A stretch of DNA of 64,000 nucleotides from Alsobacter sp045348435 (GCF_045348435.1 NZ_CP157484.1:2852001-2916000); one strand, 5' to 3'; shown: positions 45,672-54,535, counted from the first letter of the stretch. Notes: generated by a model from the letters alone, not told the origin. Numbers and translations are program-made.

Positions 45672-46418
45672 ATGAGCAAGACGTCTGCATTCCGGGCGGA
45701 GCGCAACGAGAAGGCCCGGGCCCGGCTGGCCAAGAGCCTGCCTGTCGGGTTTCCCGCCGCCGTGCTGGCGCACGCTTTCTCACGCCCCTTCATTCCGCCG
45801 ACCCCTCGGCTCGCCGTCGAATCCTACTGGCGTCTTCACCCCGTCAGGGCGGACCGCCTCGCGCGCGCGCTCGCAAGCCGCACGGGCGCACCCGAGGGCT
45901 GGACCTGGCGGATCTCAGCCGACAAGGCCACCGGTCTCGGCGCCTCGTTCCGGCAGCCGCCGGCGCCCTACCGGGAGGCCGGGCGCGCCCTCGGCGCCGG
46001 CCATTGCCGGATCTGCGGCGGGCCCGTGTACCGGCTGGGCTGGCACCAGGACCTGTGGGGCGACGGAGCCCTGAACAGGCGCGCCGAGTGGCATTCCGCC
46101 TGCGTCACGGCCTGGAAGCTCTGGACCGCCCCGAGCGAATTCTCCACGCCTCTCGCCAAACTGCAGAAGCGGCGCTGCGCCGCGAGCGGCCAGCGGCTCC
46201 TGAAGACGGCGGAGGTCGACCACCGCACGCCGCTGTTTCGCGTCTGGCGCGACCACCGCGACTCGCCATGGCCGGACCTGCTGGCCTTCTGGGGCGCGCC
46301 CAATCTGCAGGTCATCAACCGCACGGCGCATGTGGAGAAATGCGGCGCGGAGGCGTCCGAGCGGGTCGGCTTCGCCGGCGTGGGCCAGGACGACCCGGTC
46401 AGCTGGCCCGCTGCCTGA
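45672..46418 (+). CDS. HNH endonuclease-like zinc-binding protein
   Basis: Encodes 248 residues. After a basic N-terminal third come H111-C112-x2-C115 and H141-x2-C144, a possible zinc cluster, then C169, and an HNH-like core D183-H184, N216 and H220 followed by C224. The EVDHRTPLF start and NLQVINRTAHVEKC end match the beta-beta-alpha-metal layout of HNH nucleases. No restriction or mobile partner is adjacent. It is probably a chromosomal DNA- or RNA-cleaving or repair protein of unknown role. Its end overlaps the convergent PAS-kinase gene by 20 bases. Confidence 0.65.
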   Translation: MSKTSAFRAERNEKARARLAKSLPVGFPAAVLAHAFSRPFIPPTPRLAVESYWRLHPVRADRLARALASRTGAPEGWTWRISADKATGLGASFRQPPAPYREAGRALGAGHCRICGGPVYRLGWHQDLWGDGALNRRAEWHSACVTAWKLWTAPSEFSTPLAKLQKRRCAASGQRLLKTAEVDHRTPLFRVWRDHRDSPWPDLLAFWGAPNLQVINRTAHVEKCGAEASERVGFAGVGQDDPVSWPAA

Positions 46419-47355
46419 ATGTGATCGAGCCGCCGTCCTGGGCGGGCTCGCTGTCGAAGCCGGCGCTGCGGGCGTATTGCCGGATCAGGAGAAGCGACGG
46501 CCGATCCGTCGCCAGATCCGCCCTCCCCGGCGCCACGCCGATCCGCACGACCGGGCCCGGCCCGAAGCCGACGGTGAGCTTCGCCCCCGCGCGACCGTTC
46601 GCCAGGATCGCGAGCGCCTCGGCCATGCCCAGCATGAAGCTCGACGCTTGCTCGGCCTGGATCACGCTCTCGGCGGGATCCTGCTCGATCTTCACGCTCA
46701 GATCCGGGATGACGGCGTTGACGTCCTCGATCGTGCTCACGACGATCCTGCGCAGCGCAATGGGCCCGGCCGCGTCGAGGCCCTGCATGCTCTTTTGCGC
46801 CAGAGCCATCGCGCTGACCCGGCGGTCGAGCACCGAGAGCAGCGCCTGGCCGCTGGCGTCGGCGCCGCGGGTCGTGAGGCGCAACAGCGCCAGCACCGAT
46901 TGCAGGTTGTTCCGCACCCGGTGGTGAAGCTCGCGCAGCAAGTTCTCCCGCTCGGCCAGCGCGTGGACCAGTTGCGCCTCCGTTTGCCGGTGCGCAGTGA
47001 CGTCCACGCAGGAGCCGAAATAGCCCGCGAATTCGCCGTCCCGGTAATAGGGCCGGCCATTGTCCATCACGTAGCGATACTGACCGTCATGGCGGCGCAG
47101 CCGGTACTCGATCGTGAATGGCTCCTGCCGGCGAAAGGCTGAATGATAAGCGTCGAGACAGTCGGCTACGTCGTCCGGGTGGACGTTCTCCGCCCAGCCT
47201 TCGCCGAGCTCCTGCTGAAGCTCGCGGCCCGTGAAGGCGAGCCAGGGCTCGTTGAACCAGTCGCAGCCCATGTCGGTCCCGGACCGCCACACCATGACGG
47301 GCGCATGGTCCGCAAGCAGGCGGAACTCGCTCTCGGATCCCGGGATCTCGATCAT
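46399..47355 (-). CDS. PAS-HisKA_2 signalling protein with degenerate ATPase domain
   Basis: Encodes 318 residues. A PAS domain (about 8-125) of the PAS_3 type contains WFNEPWLAFTGR and ends in GYFGSCVDVTAH. The HisKA_2 dimerisation helix LLRELHHRVRNNLQSVLALL with H144/H145 is intact. The following ATPase region has lost the N-box asparagine, the DxGxG motif and the glycine-rich G2 box. It may accept phosphate from another kinase or act as a scaffold, not as a self-phosphorylating kinase. It follows the receiver-HisKA_2 kinase gene by 118 bases on the same strand. Confidence 0.8.
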   Translation of the reverse strand: MIEIPGSESEFRLLADHAPVMVWRSGTDMGCDWFNEPWLAFTGRELQQELGEGWAENVHPDDVADCLDAYHSAFRRQEPFTIEYRLRRHDGQYRYVMDNGRPYYRDGEFAGYFGSCVDVTAHRQTEAQLVHALAERENLLRELHHRVRNNLQSVLALLRLTTRGADASGQALLSVLDRRVSAMALAQKSMQGLDAAGPIALRRIVVSTIEDVNAVIPDLSVKIEQDPAESVIQAEQASSFMLGMAEALAILANGRAGAKLTVGFGPGPVVRIGVAPGRADLATDRPSLLLIRQYARSAGFDSEPAQDGGSITFRQRAS

Positions 47356-47430
47356 CGAAGGCGCCTTCTAGAAGGACGCGAGGACCGGCGGCCCCGCGCC
47401 CGATGCCACGCATATGCGAATCCGACCTGC

Positions 47431-47455
47431 GGCTCCGGGCGAGACCGCCGGAGCC
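47431..47455 (-). terminator. Hairpin after the receiver-HisKA_2 kinase gene
   Basis: GGCTCCGG and CCGGAGCC form a perfect 8-base-pair stem with a 9-base loop, 18 bases past the stop in the direction of transcription. There is no U-run, so read-through into the PAS-HisKA_2 gene is likely. Confidence 0.4.
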
Positions 47456-47473
47456 GACAGCTGCAGTCCTGCC

Positions 47474-48502
47474 TCACGTCTCGAAACTCAGCACGGCTCT
47501 GGTACCCGCCGCAGCCCTGTCGAAACTCAAGTCCGCCTGAAGGCTCGTCGCCATCGCGCGAATGATGCGCATGCCGAGCCCCGTGCCCTGAACCGGACCC
47601 GCGCCGGTCCACCCCGCCCCGTCGTCCTCGACCGCGAGCGACACCCTCCTGCCGCCATTCCAGAGCCTGATTCGGATCTCTCCCGCATCGCCTTCCGGAT
47701 AGGCGTATTTGAACGCGTTGGTGACGAGCTCGCTGACGATGACGCCCACCGCCACCGCCTTGTCGGTGGCGACCCGCAGCGGCTCGGCCTCCAGGATGAG
47801 CCGGTGCTCGCGTTCGGCGACCCGCATGGCGGCGGACAGCTCCTCGGTGAGCCCCTCCAGATAGCCCGCCATGTCGACGAACCGGACGTCGTCCGACGTG
47901 TAGAGCCTGCGATGAACCTGCGCGATGGCGTGGATGCGGCCATGCGCCTCGGCCAGCGCGTGGCGGACGGGCGAGTCGTCCGGCGCCGTCTTCTGCTGCA
48001 TGGTGACGAGGGAGGCCACGAGCTGCAGGCTGTTGGCGACCCGGTGGTTTACCTCCCGCAGCAGGATCTCGGCCCGCTCGCGCGCTTCCCGCATCTCGGT
48101 CTGGGCTGCTTCCTTCTCGCGCCGGAGCCTGACCTGCTCGAGCGCCTGGTCGATGGCCTGGCGAAACAGGTCGATGAAGGCGTTGCCGACGTCCTTGATG
48201 ACGTAGTCCGCCGCGCCGGCCTTCAGCGCCGCGATGGCGATGCGACCTTCGTCGCTGCCCGTGACATAGATGACCGGAGGCGGGTCCGGCATGGCCCGGA
48301 TATCCTTCAGGACGTCCAGCCCCTCCCGCCCGGGCATGAAATGGTCGAGGCCGATCACGTCGAAGGGAGATCGCCGCAGGGCCGCCAGGCCCTCGTCTCC
48401 GCTCAGGACGTGGGTGACTTCGCAGTCCTGCCTCGCCAGGGTGCGGGAGACGAGCCTGCCCAAACCGGCGTCATCGTCGATATAGAGTACGGATATGGGC
48501 AC
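47474..48502 (-). CDS. Receiver-HisKA_2-HATPase sensor kinase
   Basis: Encodes 342 residues. The N-terminal receiver has D53 in IGLDHFMPG as phospho-acceptor and K103 in YVIKDVG. A linker coiled coil (about 115-145) leads to HisKA_2 with H153 in LLREVNHRVANSLQL. The ATPase has an intact N-box (ELVTNAFKYAYP), DDGAGW and GTGLGMRII. The receiver at the N-terminus, rather than a sensor, means input comes from another kinase, probably the three-PAS kinase of the same cluster. HisKA_2 kinases often feed PhyR and the general stress response. It starts 16 bases after the receiver gene. Confidence 0.88.
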   Translation of the reverse strand: MPISVLYIDDDAGLGRLVSRTLARQDCEVTHVLSGDEGLAALRRSPFDVIGLDHFMPGREGLDVLKDIRAMPDPPPVIYVTGSDEGRIAIAALKAGAADYVIKDVGNAFIDLFRQAIDQALEQVRLRREKEAAQTEMREARERAEILLREVNHRVANSLQLVASLVTMQQKTAPDDSPVRHALAEAHGRIHAIAQVHRRLYTSDDVRFVDMAGYLEGLTEELSAAMRVAEREHRLILEAEPLRVATDKAVAVGVIVSELVTNAFKYAYPEGDAGEIRIRLWNGGRRVSLAVEDDGAGWTGAGPVQGTGLGMRIIRAMATSLQADLSFDRAAAGTRAVLSFET

Positions 48503-48518
48503 GCCGGAGTCCGTCGGG

Positions 48519-48950
48519 TCAGGTCGCGTCTGGAACTTGCATCACGGACAGGAACAGCCCGAGTTGCCGGATCGCCTGGGCGAAGGTTTCATATTCGACA
48601 GGCTTCGTGATGTAGACATTGCAACCCAGATCATAGCAACGCTGGATTTCTCGCTGATCGTCGGTTGTGGTCAGGACGACCACCGGCGCGCGCCTGAGCG
48701 TCTCGTCCCCCTTCAGCAATCCGAGAATGTGCGTGCCGCTCATGTCCGGGAGGTTGAGGTCGAGCAGGACCAGCAGCGGCCCGCCGTCGCGGATCTCCGG
48801 GCTGAACATGTGCTCCACCGCGGCGGTGCCGCTGGCGAAATGGCGGATCTCGTTGCACACGCCGGCACGCCGGATGTTCTTCTCGATCAGCCGCGCATGG
48901 CCCTCGTCGTCCTCGACCATGATGATCGTCACGGGCTTGTGGCTCTTCAT
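48519..48950 (-). CDS. Single-domain response regulator, Rcp1-like
   Basis: Encodes 143 residues. One receiver domain with E13-D14-D15, phospho-acceptor D64 in LVLLDLNLPDMSG, threonine in VVLTTTDD and lysine in YITKPVEY. This is the pattern of response regulators that partner with bacteriophytochrome-like or multi-PAS kinases. The ATG overlaps the stop of the three-PAS kinase gene (TGATG), so the two are co-expressed and very probably cognate. It has no output domain and likely hands phosphate on. Confidence 0.9.
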   Translation of the reverse strand: MKSHKPVTIIMVEDDEGHARLIEKNIRRAGVCNEIRHFASGTAAVEHMFSPEIRDGGPLLVLLDLNLPDMSGTHILGLLKGDETLRRAPVVVLTTTDDQREIQRCYDLGCNVYITKPVEYETFAQAIRQLGLFLSVMQVPDAT

Positions 48951-51175
48951 CAGGCGGCGTCCTCCGCGGCATGGAGAGTGGCGGGAAGTTCGACCGTGAA
49001 GGTGGAGCCCTCTCCCGGTTCGGAGGCGACCGTGATCGTCCCGCCCAGCCGGCGCACGAGCGCGCGGACATGGGCCAGGCCGATGCCTTCGCCCGGCGTG
49101 TCCTGGACGCCGGAGCGGCGGAACAGGTCGAAGATTCGGTCGAAGTCACGCAAGTCGATGCCGCGCCCGTTGTCCACGACCTGATAGCGGACGAGATCGC
49201 CCACTCGCTCGCCCCTGAACATGATCCGGCCTTCCCGCTCGGGATGTCGATATTTCACTGCGTTTTCCGCAAGGTTCGCGAAGATCTGCTCGACAGCCAG
49301 CCTGTCGCTGAGGATGTCGGGCGTGTCGCCGAGAACGAACGCCACGCCGTCCGCCTGGTGGGCGAGCGTCTTGAAGACGCCCTCCAGGACGGCGCGCATG
49401 TCGAGCGGCTCGGGCGCGAGGACGCGCCGGCCCTCTCTGGACAACCGCAAGATGGCCTTGATGAGGCGATCCATCTTGTCGGTCGAGCTGCGGATGAAGC
49501 CGATCGCTTCCGGCAGGTCCTGCCCGACGCCCTCCCGCACCGCCGCCGGGACCGCGTCCGGCGCCGTCGCGCCGATCTCGACCACGAAATGCTGCAGCTG
49601 CGCGCGCAGGGCCTCCAGCTCGCTGGTGAAGCCCATGATGTTGACGAGCGGCGCCCGGAGATCGTGGCTGACGATATAGGCGAAGCGCTGGATCTCCTCG
49701 TTGGCGGCCTTCAGGTCGGACACCCGCGCCGCCACCATGGCTTCGAGATTGTGATTGATCAGCTGCAGCGCGTCACGCGCCTCCTGCATCTCGATCGTCC
49801 GGTCGATCACGCGCTGCTCGAGCGTTTCGTTCAGCCGCCGGATTCTCTCCTCGCTCTCGCGCAGGCGCTCCTCGATCGCGAGCTGGTCGGTCACGTCGGT
49901 GTTGGTCCCGAACCAGCGCACGATCGCGCCGTCCTCGTCCCGGACCGGCACGGCCCGCGACAGGAACCAGCGATAGGCGCCATCCTTGCCGCGCAGCGGA
50001 AACGTGTCCTCCCAGGGCTCGCCGCTGGCGAAGGCCTCCGCGAGGCGGGCGCTGACGCGCTCCACGTGATCGGGATGGTGCAGGGACCGCCAGCCGTCGC
50101 CTTCGACTTCGGCCTGGGTCGTTCCGGTGTAGTCGTACCAGCGCTGATTGTACCAATAGGCCCAGCCGGACGGCGCGGCCATCCAGACGAACTGGGGAAT
50201 GAGATTGGCCAGGGAGAGAAGGTTCGCCTCGCTCTCGCGCAGCGCCTCCTCGGCTCGCTTCTGCTCCGTGATGTCGTTGCCCTGGACGAAGATGCCCACG
50301 ACGGCCCCGGTCTGGTCGAAGATGGGCTGGTAGACGAGGTCGAGATAGCGCAGCTCCAGCGGCGCGCCCGGCTCATGCTGCAGGAACGCCTTCAGCCCGC
50401 GGCCGACAAAGGGTTCGCCGCTGGCGTAGACCTGGTCGAGAAGTTCGAAAAAGCCCTGACCGGCGATCTCGGGCAGCGCCTCGGCGACCGGCTTGCCCAG
50501 GATGTCGCGGTGGCCGACCACCTGCGAGTAGGCCGCGTTGGCGATCTCGAACACGTGGGTGGGGCCGCGCAACACCGCCATGAATCCGGGCGCCTGCTCG
50601 AACAGGCTGCGCAGGTGGCGCCTCTCGGCTTCCAGCGACACATTGGCGTCCTGCACGGCCTGCGCTCGCTGCAGGATCTCGCCTTCGACGCGCCCGTCGC
50701 CGCCGCCCCGCTGCAGCCAGGAGAACTGGCGGGTCGCCTGGCGCAGCTTGTGCAGCTCGGTGACGTCGACGGTGTTCTGCAGGATGTAGGCGACGTCGCC
50801 GTTCGGGCCCAGGAGCGGCGTATGGGTGGCGCTCCAGTAGCGTTCGTCGAACTGACCGTCGGGCCGGGGAATGTCGTATTTGATGAGCGCGATGTGGTCG
50901 GCGGTGCGCTGGCGCAGCACCCGCTCCAGCGAATCCCGCAACAGCCGGCTGCTGGCGCCGGAATCCTCCGGCCCAGGGGGAAACGCCTCGAACATGTTGC
51001 GTCCGAGCAGCTCGGCTCTCTCGCGCATCGTCACGCGCAGATAGGCCTCGTTCATGCCGACGATCACGAAAGCCGGATCGACGAGAACATAGGGATTGGG
51101 AGCCGAGTCGAAGAGCGCCGCGTAGTCGACGCCGGACAGAGCCGGCGCTGCGCCTGAGCCGCCCTGACCCGCCAT
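48950..51175 (-). CDS. Three-PAS sensor histidine kinase
   Basis: Encodes 741 residues from the ATG at 51175; a TTG at 51229 is possible. Three PAS domains are seen, near residues 15-145, 180-310 and 320-440. A coiled coil follows, then HisKA with RFAYIVSHDLRAPLVNIMGF and an HATPase with ENAVKYRHPE (N-box), VVDNGRGID and GEGIGLAHV. No membrane segment is present, so the signal is cytoplasmic; PAS ligands are unknown and no LOV cysteine motif is visible. It heads the cluster of signalling genes and has a sigma-EcfG-type promoter upstream. Confidence 0.9.
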   Translation of the reverse strand: MAGQGGSGAAPALSGVDYAALFDSAPNPYVLVDPAFVIVGMNEAYLRVTMRERAELLGRNMFEAFPPGPEDSGASSRLLRDSLERVLRQRTADHIALIKYDIPRPDGQFDERYWSATHTPLLGPNGDVAYILQNTVDVTELHKLRQATRQFSWLQRGGGDGRVEGEILQRAQAVQDANVSLEAERRHLRSLFEQAPGFMAVLRGPTHVFEIANAAYSQVVGHRDILGKPVAEALPEIAGQGFFELLDQVYASGEPFVGRGLKAFLQHEPGAPLELRYLDLVYQPIFDQTGAVVGIFVQGNDITEQKRAEEALRESEANLLSLANLIPQFVWMAAPSGWAYWYNQRWYDYTGTTQAEVEGDGWRSLHHPDHVERVSARLAEAFASGEPWEDTFPLRGKDGAYRWFLSRAVPVRDEDGAIVRWFGTNTDVTDQLAIEERLRESEERIRRLNETLEQRVIDRTIEMQEARDALQLINHNLEAMVAARVSDLKAANEEIQRFAYIVSHDLRAPLVNIMGFTSELEALRAQLQHFVVEIGATAPDAVPAAVREGVGQDLPEAIGFIRSSTDKMDRLIKAILRLSREGRRVLAPEPLDMRAVLEGVFKTLAHQADGVAFVLGDTPDILSDRLAVEQIFANLAENAVKYRHPEREGRIMFRGERVGDLVRYQVVDNGRGIDLRDFDRIFDLFRRSGVQDTPGEGIGLAHVRALVRRLGGTITVASEPGEGSTFTVELPATLHAAEDAA

Positions 51176-51273
51176 GGGAGCCTGCGCCGATGGCCCTGCT
51201 CGTTCCGCCTCCAAAAGCCTCGCCCCCAAGTGTCAGCCGCCCGAGTCCCGGAACTCGCTGAAATCCGGCCTTC

Positions 51274-51298
51274 AACGCTGCGGTAGGAGGGAAGTTCC
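51274..51298 (-). promoter_or_regulatory. Sigma-EcfG-type promoter of the three-PAS kinase cluster
   Basis: On the minus strand GGAAC (51298-51294), 16 bases, CGTT (51277-51274), an exact match to the general stress promoter consensus. The start would fall near 51267, about 90 bases before the kinase ATG. The same spacing is found at the dps promoter 6.5 kb away. Confidence 0.65.
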
Positions 51299-51396
51299 GC
51301 CCCTGCGGAGGCAAGGATTTCTACGGACGCGCCAGGCCGGGCGAATCGGGTTCTCATCGAAAGGCGTAGCTTTTGTCCCGATGAATGCAGGGCGAC

Positions 51397-51708
51397 ATGG
51401 ACGAACTGGCGGCTCTGAGACGACGGCGCGGACGATCCGCCAGCCGCACCCACCCTCGGCACATCATGGAGGCGGTCTACGCCGCCGGATCGATCTCGAT
51501 CTCGCCAGATGAGACGCTGACGCGGATCGTGGTGGCCCAGCTGCACCGCATGGGCCTGCTCTTCGCCCAGGAACTGACGTCCGGCGGGGAGCTCCGGCCC
51601 CTGTCGAGCGCCACCATGGCGGCCGCGGAACTTCGTCCGTGGCGCGTGTCGCGCCCCCCCGCGCTGGCTGGGGAGCCATCCGCCGACATGGCCGCGCAGG
51701 GCGCGTGA
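51397..51708 (+). CDS. Small hypothetical protein (103 residues)
   Basis: The ATG has AGGG about 5 bases upstream. The protein begins MDELAALRRRRGRSASRTHP and has an amphipathic middle (DETLTRIVVAQLHRMGLLFAQEL). No family is recognised and no signal peptide is seen. It occupies most of the gap between the three-PAS kinase and the oligopeptide transporter genes. An overlapping frame on the other strand is less protein-like. It may not be real. Confidence 0.35.
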   Translation: MDELAALRRRRGRSASRTHPRHIMEAVYAAGSISISPDETLTRIVVAQLHRMGLLFAQELTSGGELRPLSSATMAAAELRPWRVSRPPALAGEPSADMAAQGA

Positions 51709-51735
51709 CCGCCGGGCGGACACTTCGCCGCACCG

Positions 51736-53382
51736 TCAGGCCACGGGCGTCTCGCTGAGGAACGCGGCGGCGATCAGGTCCCGTGTGTAGGGCTGGCGCG
51801 GATCGCGGAAGATGGCGTCGACGGTCCCGCGCTCCACCACCTTGCCCGACTTCATCACGATGATCTCGTCCGCCATGGCCCGGACGACCGCCAGGTCATG
51901 GCTGATGAACAGGTAGGACAGCCCATGGCGAGCCTGCAATCCGCGCAGCAGGTCGACGATGTCCTTCTGCACGGACCGGTCGAGCGCGGAGGTGGGCTCG
52001 TCCAGGACCACCACGCTGGGATTGAGGATCATGGTGCGGGCGATCGCGATCCGCTGGCGCTGCCCGCCCGAGAACTCGTGCGGGAACCGGTTGCGGGTGG
52101 AGGGGTCGAGGCCCACCTCCTCCAGCGCCGAAGCGGCCCGCCTGTCGCGCTCCGCCCGCGTGATCGCGGGTTCATGGACGAGCAGCCCCTCGGTGACGAT
52201 CTCGCCCACCGTCATGCGCGGCGAGAGCGACCCGAACGGATCCTGAAACACGAGCTGGAGACGGCGGCGCAGCGGGCGCATCGCAGCCCGGTCCAGGCCG
52301 GTGAGGTCCCGGTCCTCGAAACGCACGCTGCCTGACGCCGGAAGGAGTCGCAGCACGGCGCGGCCCAGCGTCGACTTGCCGGAGCCGGATTCGCCGACGA
52401 TCCCGATCGTGCCCCCGCGCAGGAGCGTCAGGTCGACGCCGTCGACCGCCTTCAGCTCGCGGTCGCCCCGGCCGAACCACCCTCCCCTCAGCGTGAAGGC
52501 GACGCGCACGTCGCGCGCCTCGATCACCGGCGTGGCCGGCATGGGCGGCGGCGCCTTGCGTCCGGTCGGTTCGGCGGCGAGCAGCATGCGCGTATAGGCC
52601 TGCTGCGGGCGGGCGAACACCTCTTCGGTGAGGCCCGTCTCGACGATGGCGCCGTTGCGCATCACCACGACGCGATCGGCGATGCGCCGGACGATCCCCA
52701 GGTCATGCGTGATGAAGACGATGGCCATCCCGAAGCGCCGCTTGAGGTCGGCCAGGAGGTCGAGCACCTGCGCCTGGATGGTGACGTCCAGCGCCGTGGT
52801 GGGCTCGTCGGCGATCAGCACCTCCGGCCGGTTCGCCAGCGCCATGGCGATCATCACGCGCTGCCGCTGCCCGCCCGAGAGCTCATGCGGGTAGGACCCG
52901 AGCCGTTCGGCCGGGCGCGGGATGCCGACAAGCGTCAGCAGCTCCAGCGCGCGCTCGCGCGCCGCCTTGCGGGACATCTTCGCGTGCGCGACGAGCGGTT
53001 CGGCCAGCTGGTCGCCGATGCGATACAGCGGGTCCAGCGAAGTCATGGGCTCCTGGAAGATCATCCCCATGCGCCTGCCGCGGAACCGGTTCAGCTCGCG
53101 CGGCGTGAGCCCGAGGATCTCTTCGCCGGCGATCTTCACGGAGCCTTCGACGAAGCCGTTCGACGCCAGAAGGCCCATGACGGCCATCATGGTCTGGCTC
53201 TTTCCAGAGCCGGATTCCCCGACGATCGCCAGCGTTTCGCCCGGGGACACGTCGAAGCTGACGCCCCGCACGGCGCGCAATTCGCCGTCCGCGATCCTGA
53301 ACCGCACGTCGAGATCCCGGACCGACAGGACGGGGGCGGGCGACCCCGCGGCGGCTTGTTTGGCGTGGGTTGCGCTGTCCAC
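51736..53382 (-). CDS. Fused oligopeptide ABC transporter ATPases (OppD-OppF/YejF type)
   Basis: Encodes 548 residues from a GTG with AAGGA 8 bases upstream, one base after the oppC-like stop. Two complete ABC domains are joined. The first has GESGSGKSQ, ELSGGQRQRVMIAMAL and VLIADEPTTALDVT; the second has GESGSGKST, EFSGGQRQRIAIARTM and VVVLDEPTSALD. Each ends in an oligopeptide-transporter C-terminal segment. It powers uptake of peptides or related solutes through the OppB-OppC channel. Confidence 0.93.
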   Translation of the reverse strand: MDSATHAKQAAAGSPAPVLSVRDLDVRFRIADGELRAVRGVSFDVSPGETLAIVGESGSGKSQTMMAVMGLLASNGFVEGSVKIAGEEILGLTPRELNRFRGRRMGMIFQEPMTSLDPLYRIGDQLAEPLVAHAKMSRKAARERALELLTLVGIPRPAERLGSYPHELSGGQRQRVMIAMALANRPEVLIADEPTTALDVTIQAQVLDLLADLKRRFGMAIVFITHDLGIVRRIADRVVVMRNGAIVETGLTEEVFARPQQAYTRMLLAAEPTGRKAPPPMPATPVIEARDVRVAFTLRGGWFGRGDRELKAVDGVDLTLLRGGTIGIVGESGSGKSTLGRAVLRLLPASGSVRFEDRDLTGLDRAAMRPLRRRLQLVFQDPFGSLSPRMTVGEIVTEGLLVHEPAITRAERDRRAASALEEVGLDPSTRNRFPHEFSGGQRQRIAIARTMILNPSVVVLDEPTSALDRSVQKDIVDLLRGLQARHGLSYLFISHDLAVVRAMADEIIVMKSGKVVERGTVDAIFRDPRQPYTRDLIAAAFLSETPVA

Positions 53383-53383
53383 G

Positions 53384-54535
53384 TCAGCGGTCCTTCGGGT
53401 CGAGGGCGTCACGCAGCCCGTCGCCGATGAAGTTGAGGCAGAACAGCGTGCTGGTGAGGAAGACGGAGGGCCAGACCAGCATCCAGACGGAGCCCTGGAT
53501 GGCCTTGGCGCCTTCGGCGATGAGGACGCCCCAGCTCGTCATGGGCTCCTGCACGCCAAGTCCCAGGAAAGACAGGAAGCTCTCCAACAGGATCACCTTG
53601 GGCACCAGCAGCGTCATGTAGACCACGACCGGACCCAGCGTGTTAGGGATGATGTGGCGCCGCAGGATGCCGCGCGTGCCCACCCCCATGGCCTCGGCCG
53701 CCTGGACATATTCCTGCCGCTTGATCGAGAGGGTCTGGCCCCGGACGATCCGGGCCATGTCGAGCCATTCCACCGCCCCGACGGCGATGAACATGAGCAC
53801 GAAGTTCCGGCCGAAGAACACCACGAGCAGGATGACGAAGAAGATGAAGGGCAGCGAGTAGAGAATGTCGACGACCCGCATCATCACGAGGTCGACGCGC
53901 CCGCCCAGGTAGCCGGCAGTGGAGCCCCACAGCACGCCGATGAGGATCGCCACCGTGGTCGCCAGCACCCCGATGGCGAGCGATACACGCCCTGCCACGA
54001 GCGTGCGGGTCAGCAGGTCGCGGCCGTTGGAATCGGTCCCGAACCAGAAATGCTGGCGCTTCACCGGGACCTCGACGGCGAGCCTGCGGCCCTCGTCCTC
54101 TTTGCCGGTCGCCACGGCCCGGCCGAACAGGTCCGAGCGCTCGAAATAGACCAGCAGGCGCTCGTCGACCGGCCGCGTCGAGGCCGAGACGAGCGTCAGC
54201 CGGATCCGGTCGCCCTCGTCGACGAGCCCCTCCGCCTTGGCGCGGATGCGCGACGCGATCCGGTCCACCGCCGGCGCTGTCTGGGCCGGCAGCGGGTAGG
54301 AGGAGAAGGTCGCCGGGACGCGGACATAGTCCTGGTAGACCTGATCGTAGTCGTGGCCCGTCAGCGACGGCCCGAGCGCGCAGGCCAGCGCCACGATCGC
54401 CAGGAGCACGATGCTGGCCAGCGCGGCCCGGTTGCGAAAGAGCCGTCCGCGCGCGTCGGCCCACAGCGAGCGCCCGCGGGTCTGCGCGACCGTGGCCGCT
54501 TCCATCACCATGTCGGGGGTGCTGACCTCACTCAT
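53384..54535 (-). CDS. oppC: Oligopeptide ABC transporter permease, OppC-like, with large periplasmic insert
   Basis: Encodes 383 residues; the ATG overlaps the oppB stop region by 8 bases and has GAGGG upstream. After the first transmembrane helix there is an insertion of about 85-90 residues before FWFGTDSNGRDLLTRTL, where OppC proteins normally have only a few residues. The insert is charged and would lie in the periplasm, so it may contact the binding protein. The rest is standard, including the EAMGVGTRGILRRHI coupling loop. It forms the channel with OppB. Confidence 0.9.
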   Translation of the reverse strand: MSEVSTPDMVMEAATVAQTRGRSLWADARGRLFRNRAALASIVLLAIVALACALGPSLTGHDYDQVYQDYVRVPATFSSYPLPAQTAPAVDRIASRIRAKAEGLVDEGDRIRLTLVSASTRPVDERLLVYFERSDLFGRAVATGKEDEGRRLAVEVPVKRQHFWFGTDSNGRDLLTRTLVAGRVSLAIGVLATTVAILIGVLWGSTAGYLGGRVDLVMMRVVDILYSLPFIFFVILLVVFFGRNFVLMFIAVGAVEWLDMARIVRGQTLSIKRQEYVQAAEAMGVGTRGILRRHIIPNTLGPVVVYMTLLVPKVILLESFLSFLGLGVQEPMTSWGVLIAEGAKAIQGSVWMLVWPSVFLTSTLFCLNFIGDGLRDALDPKDR

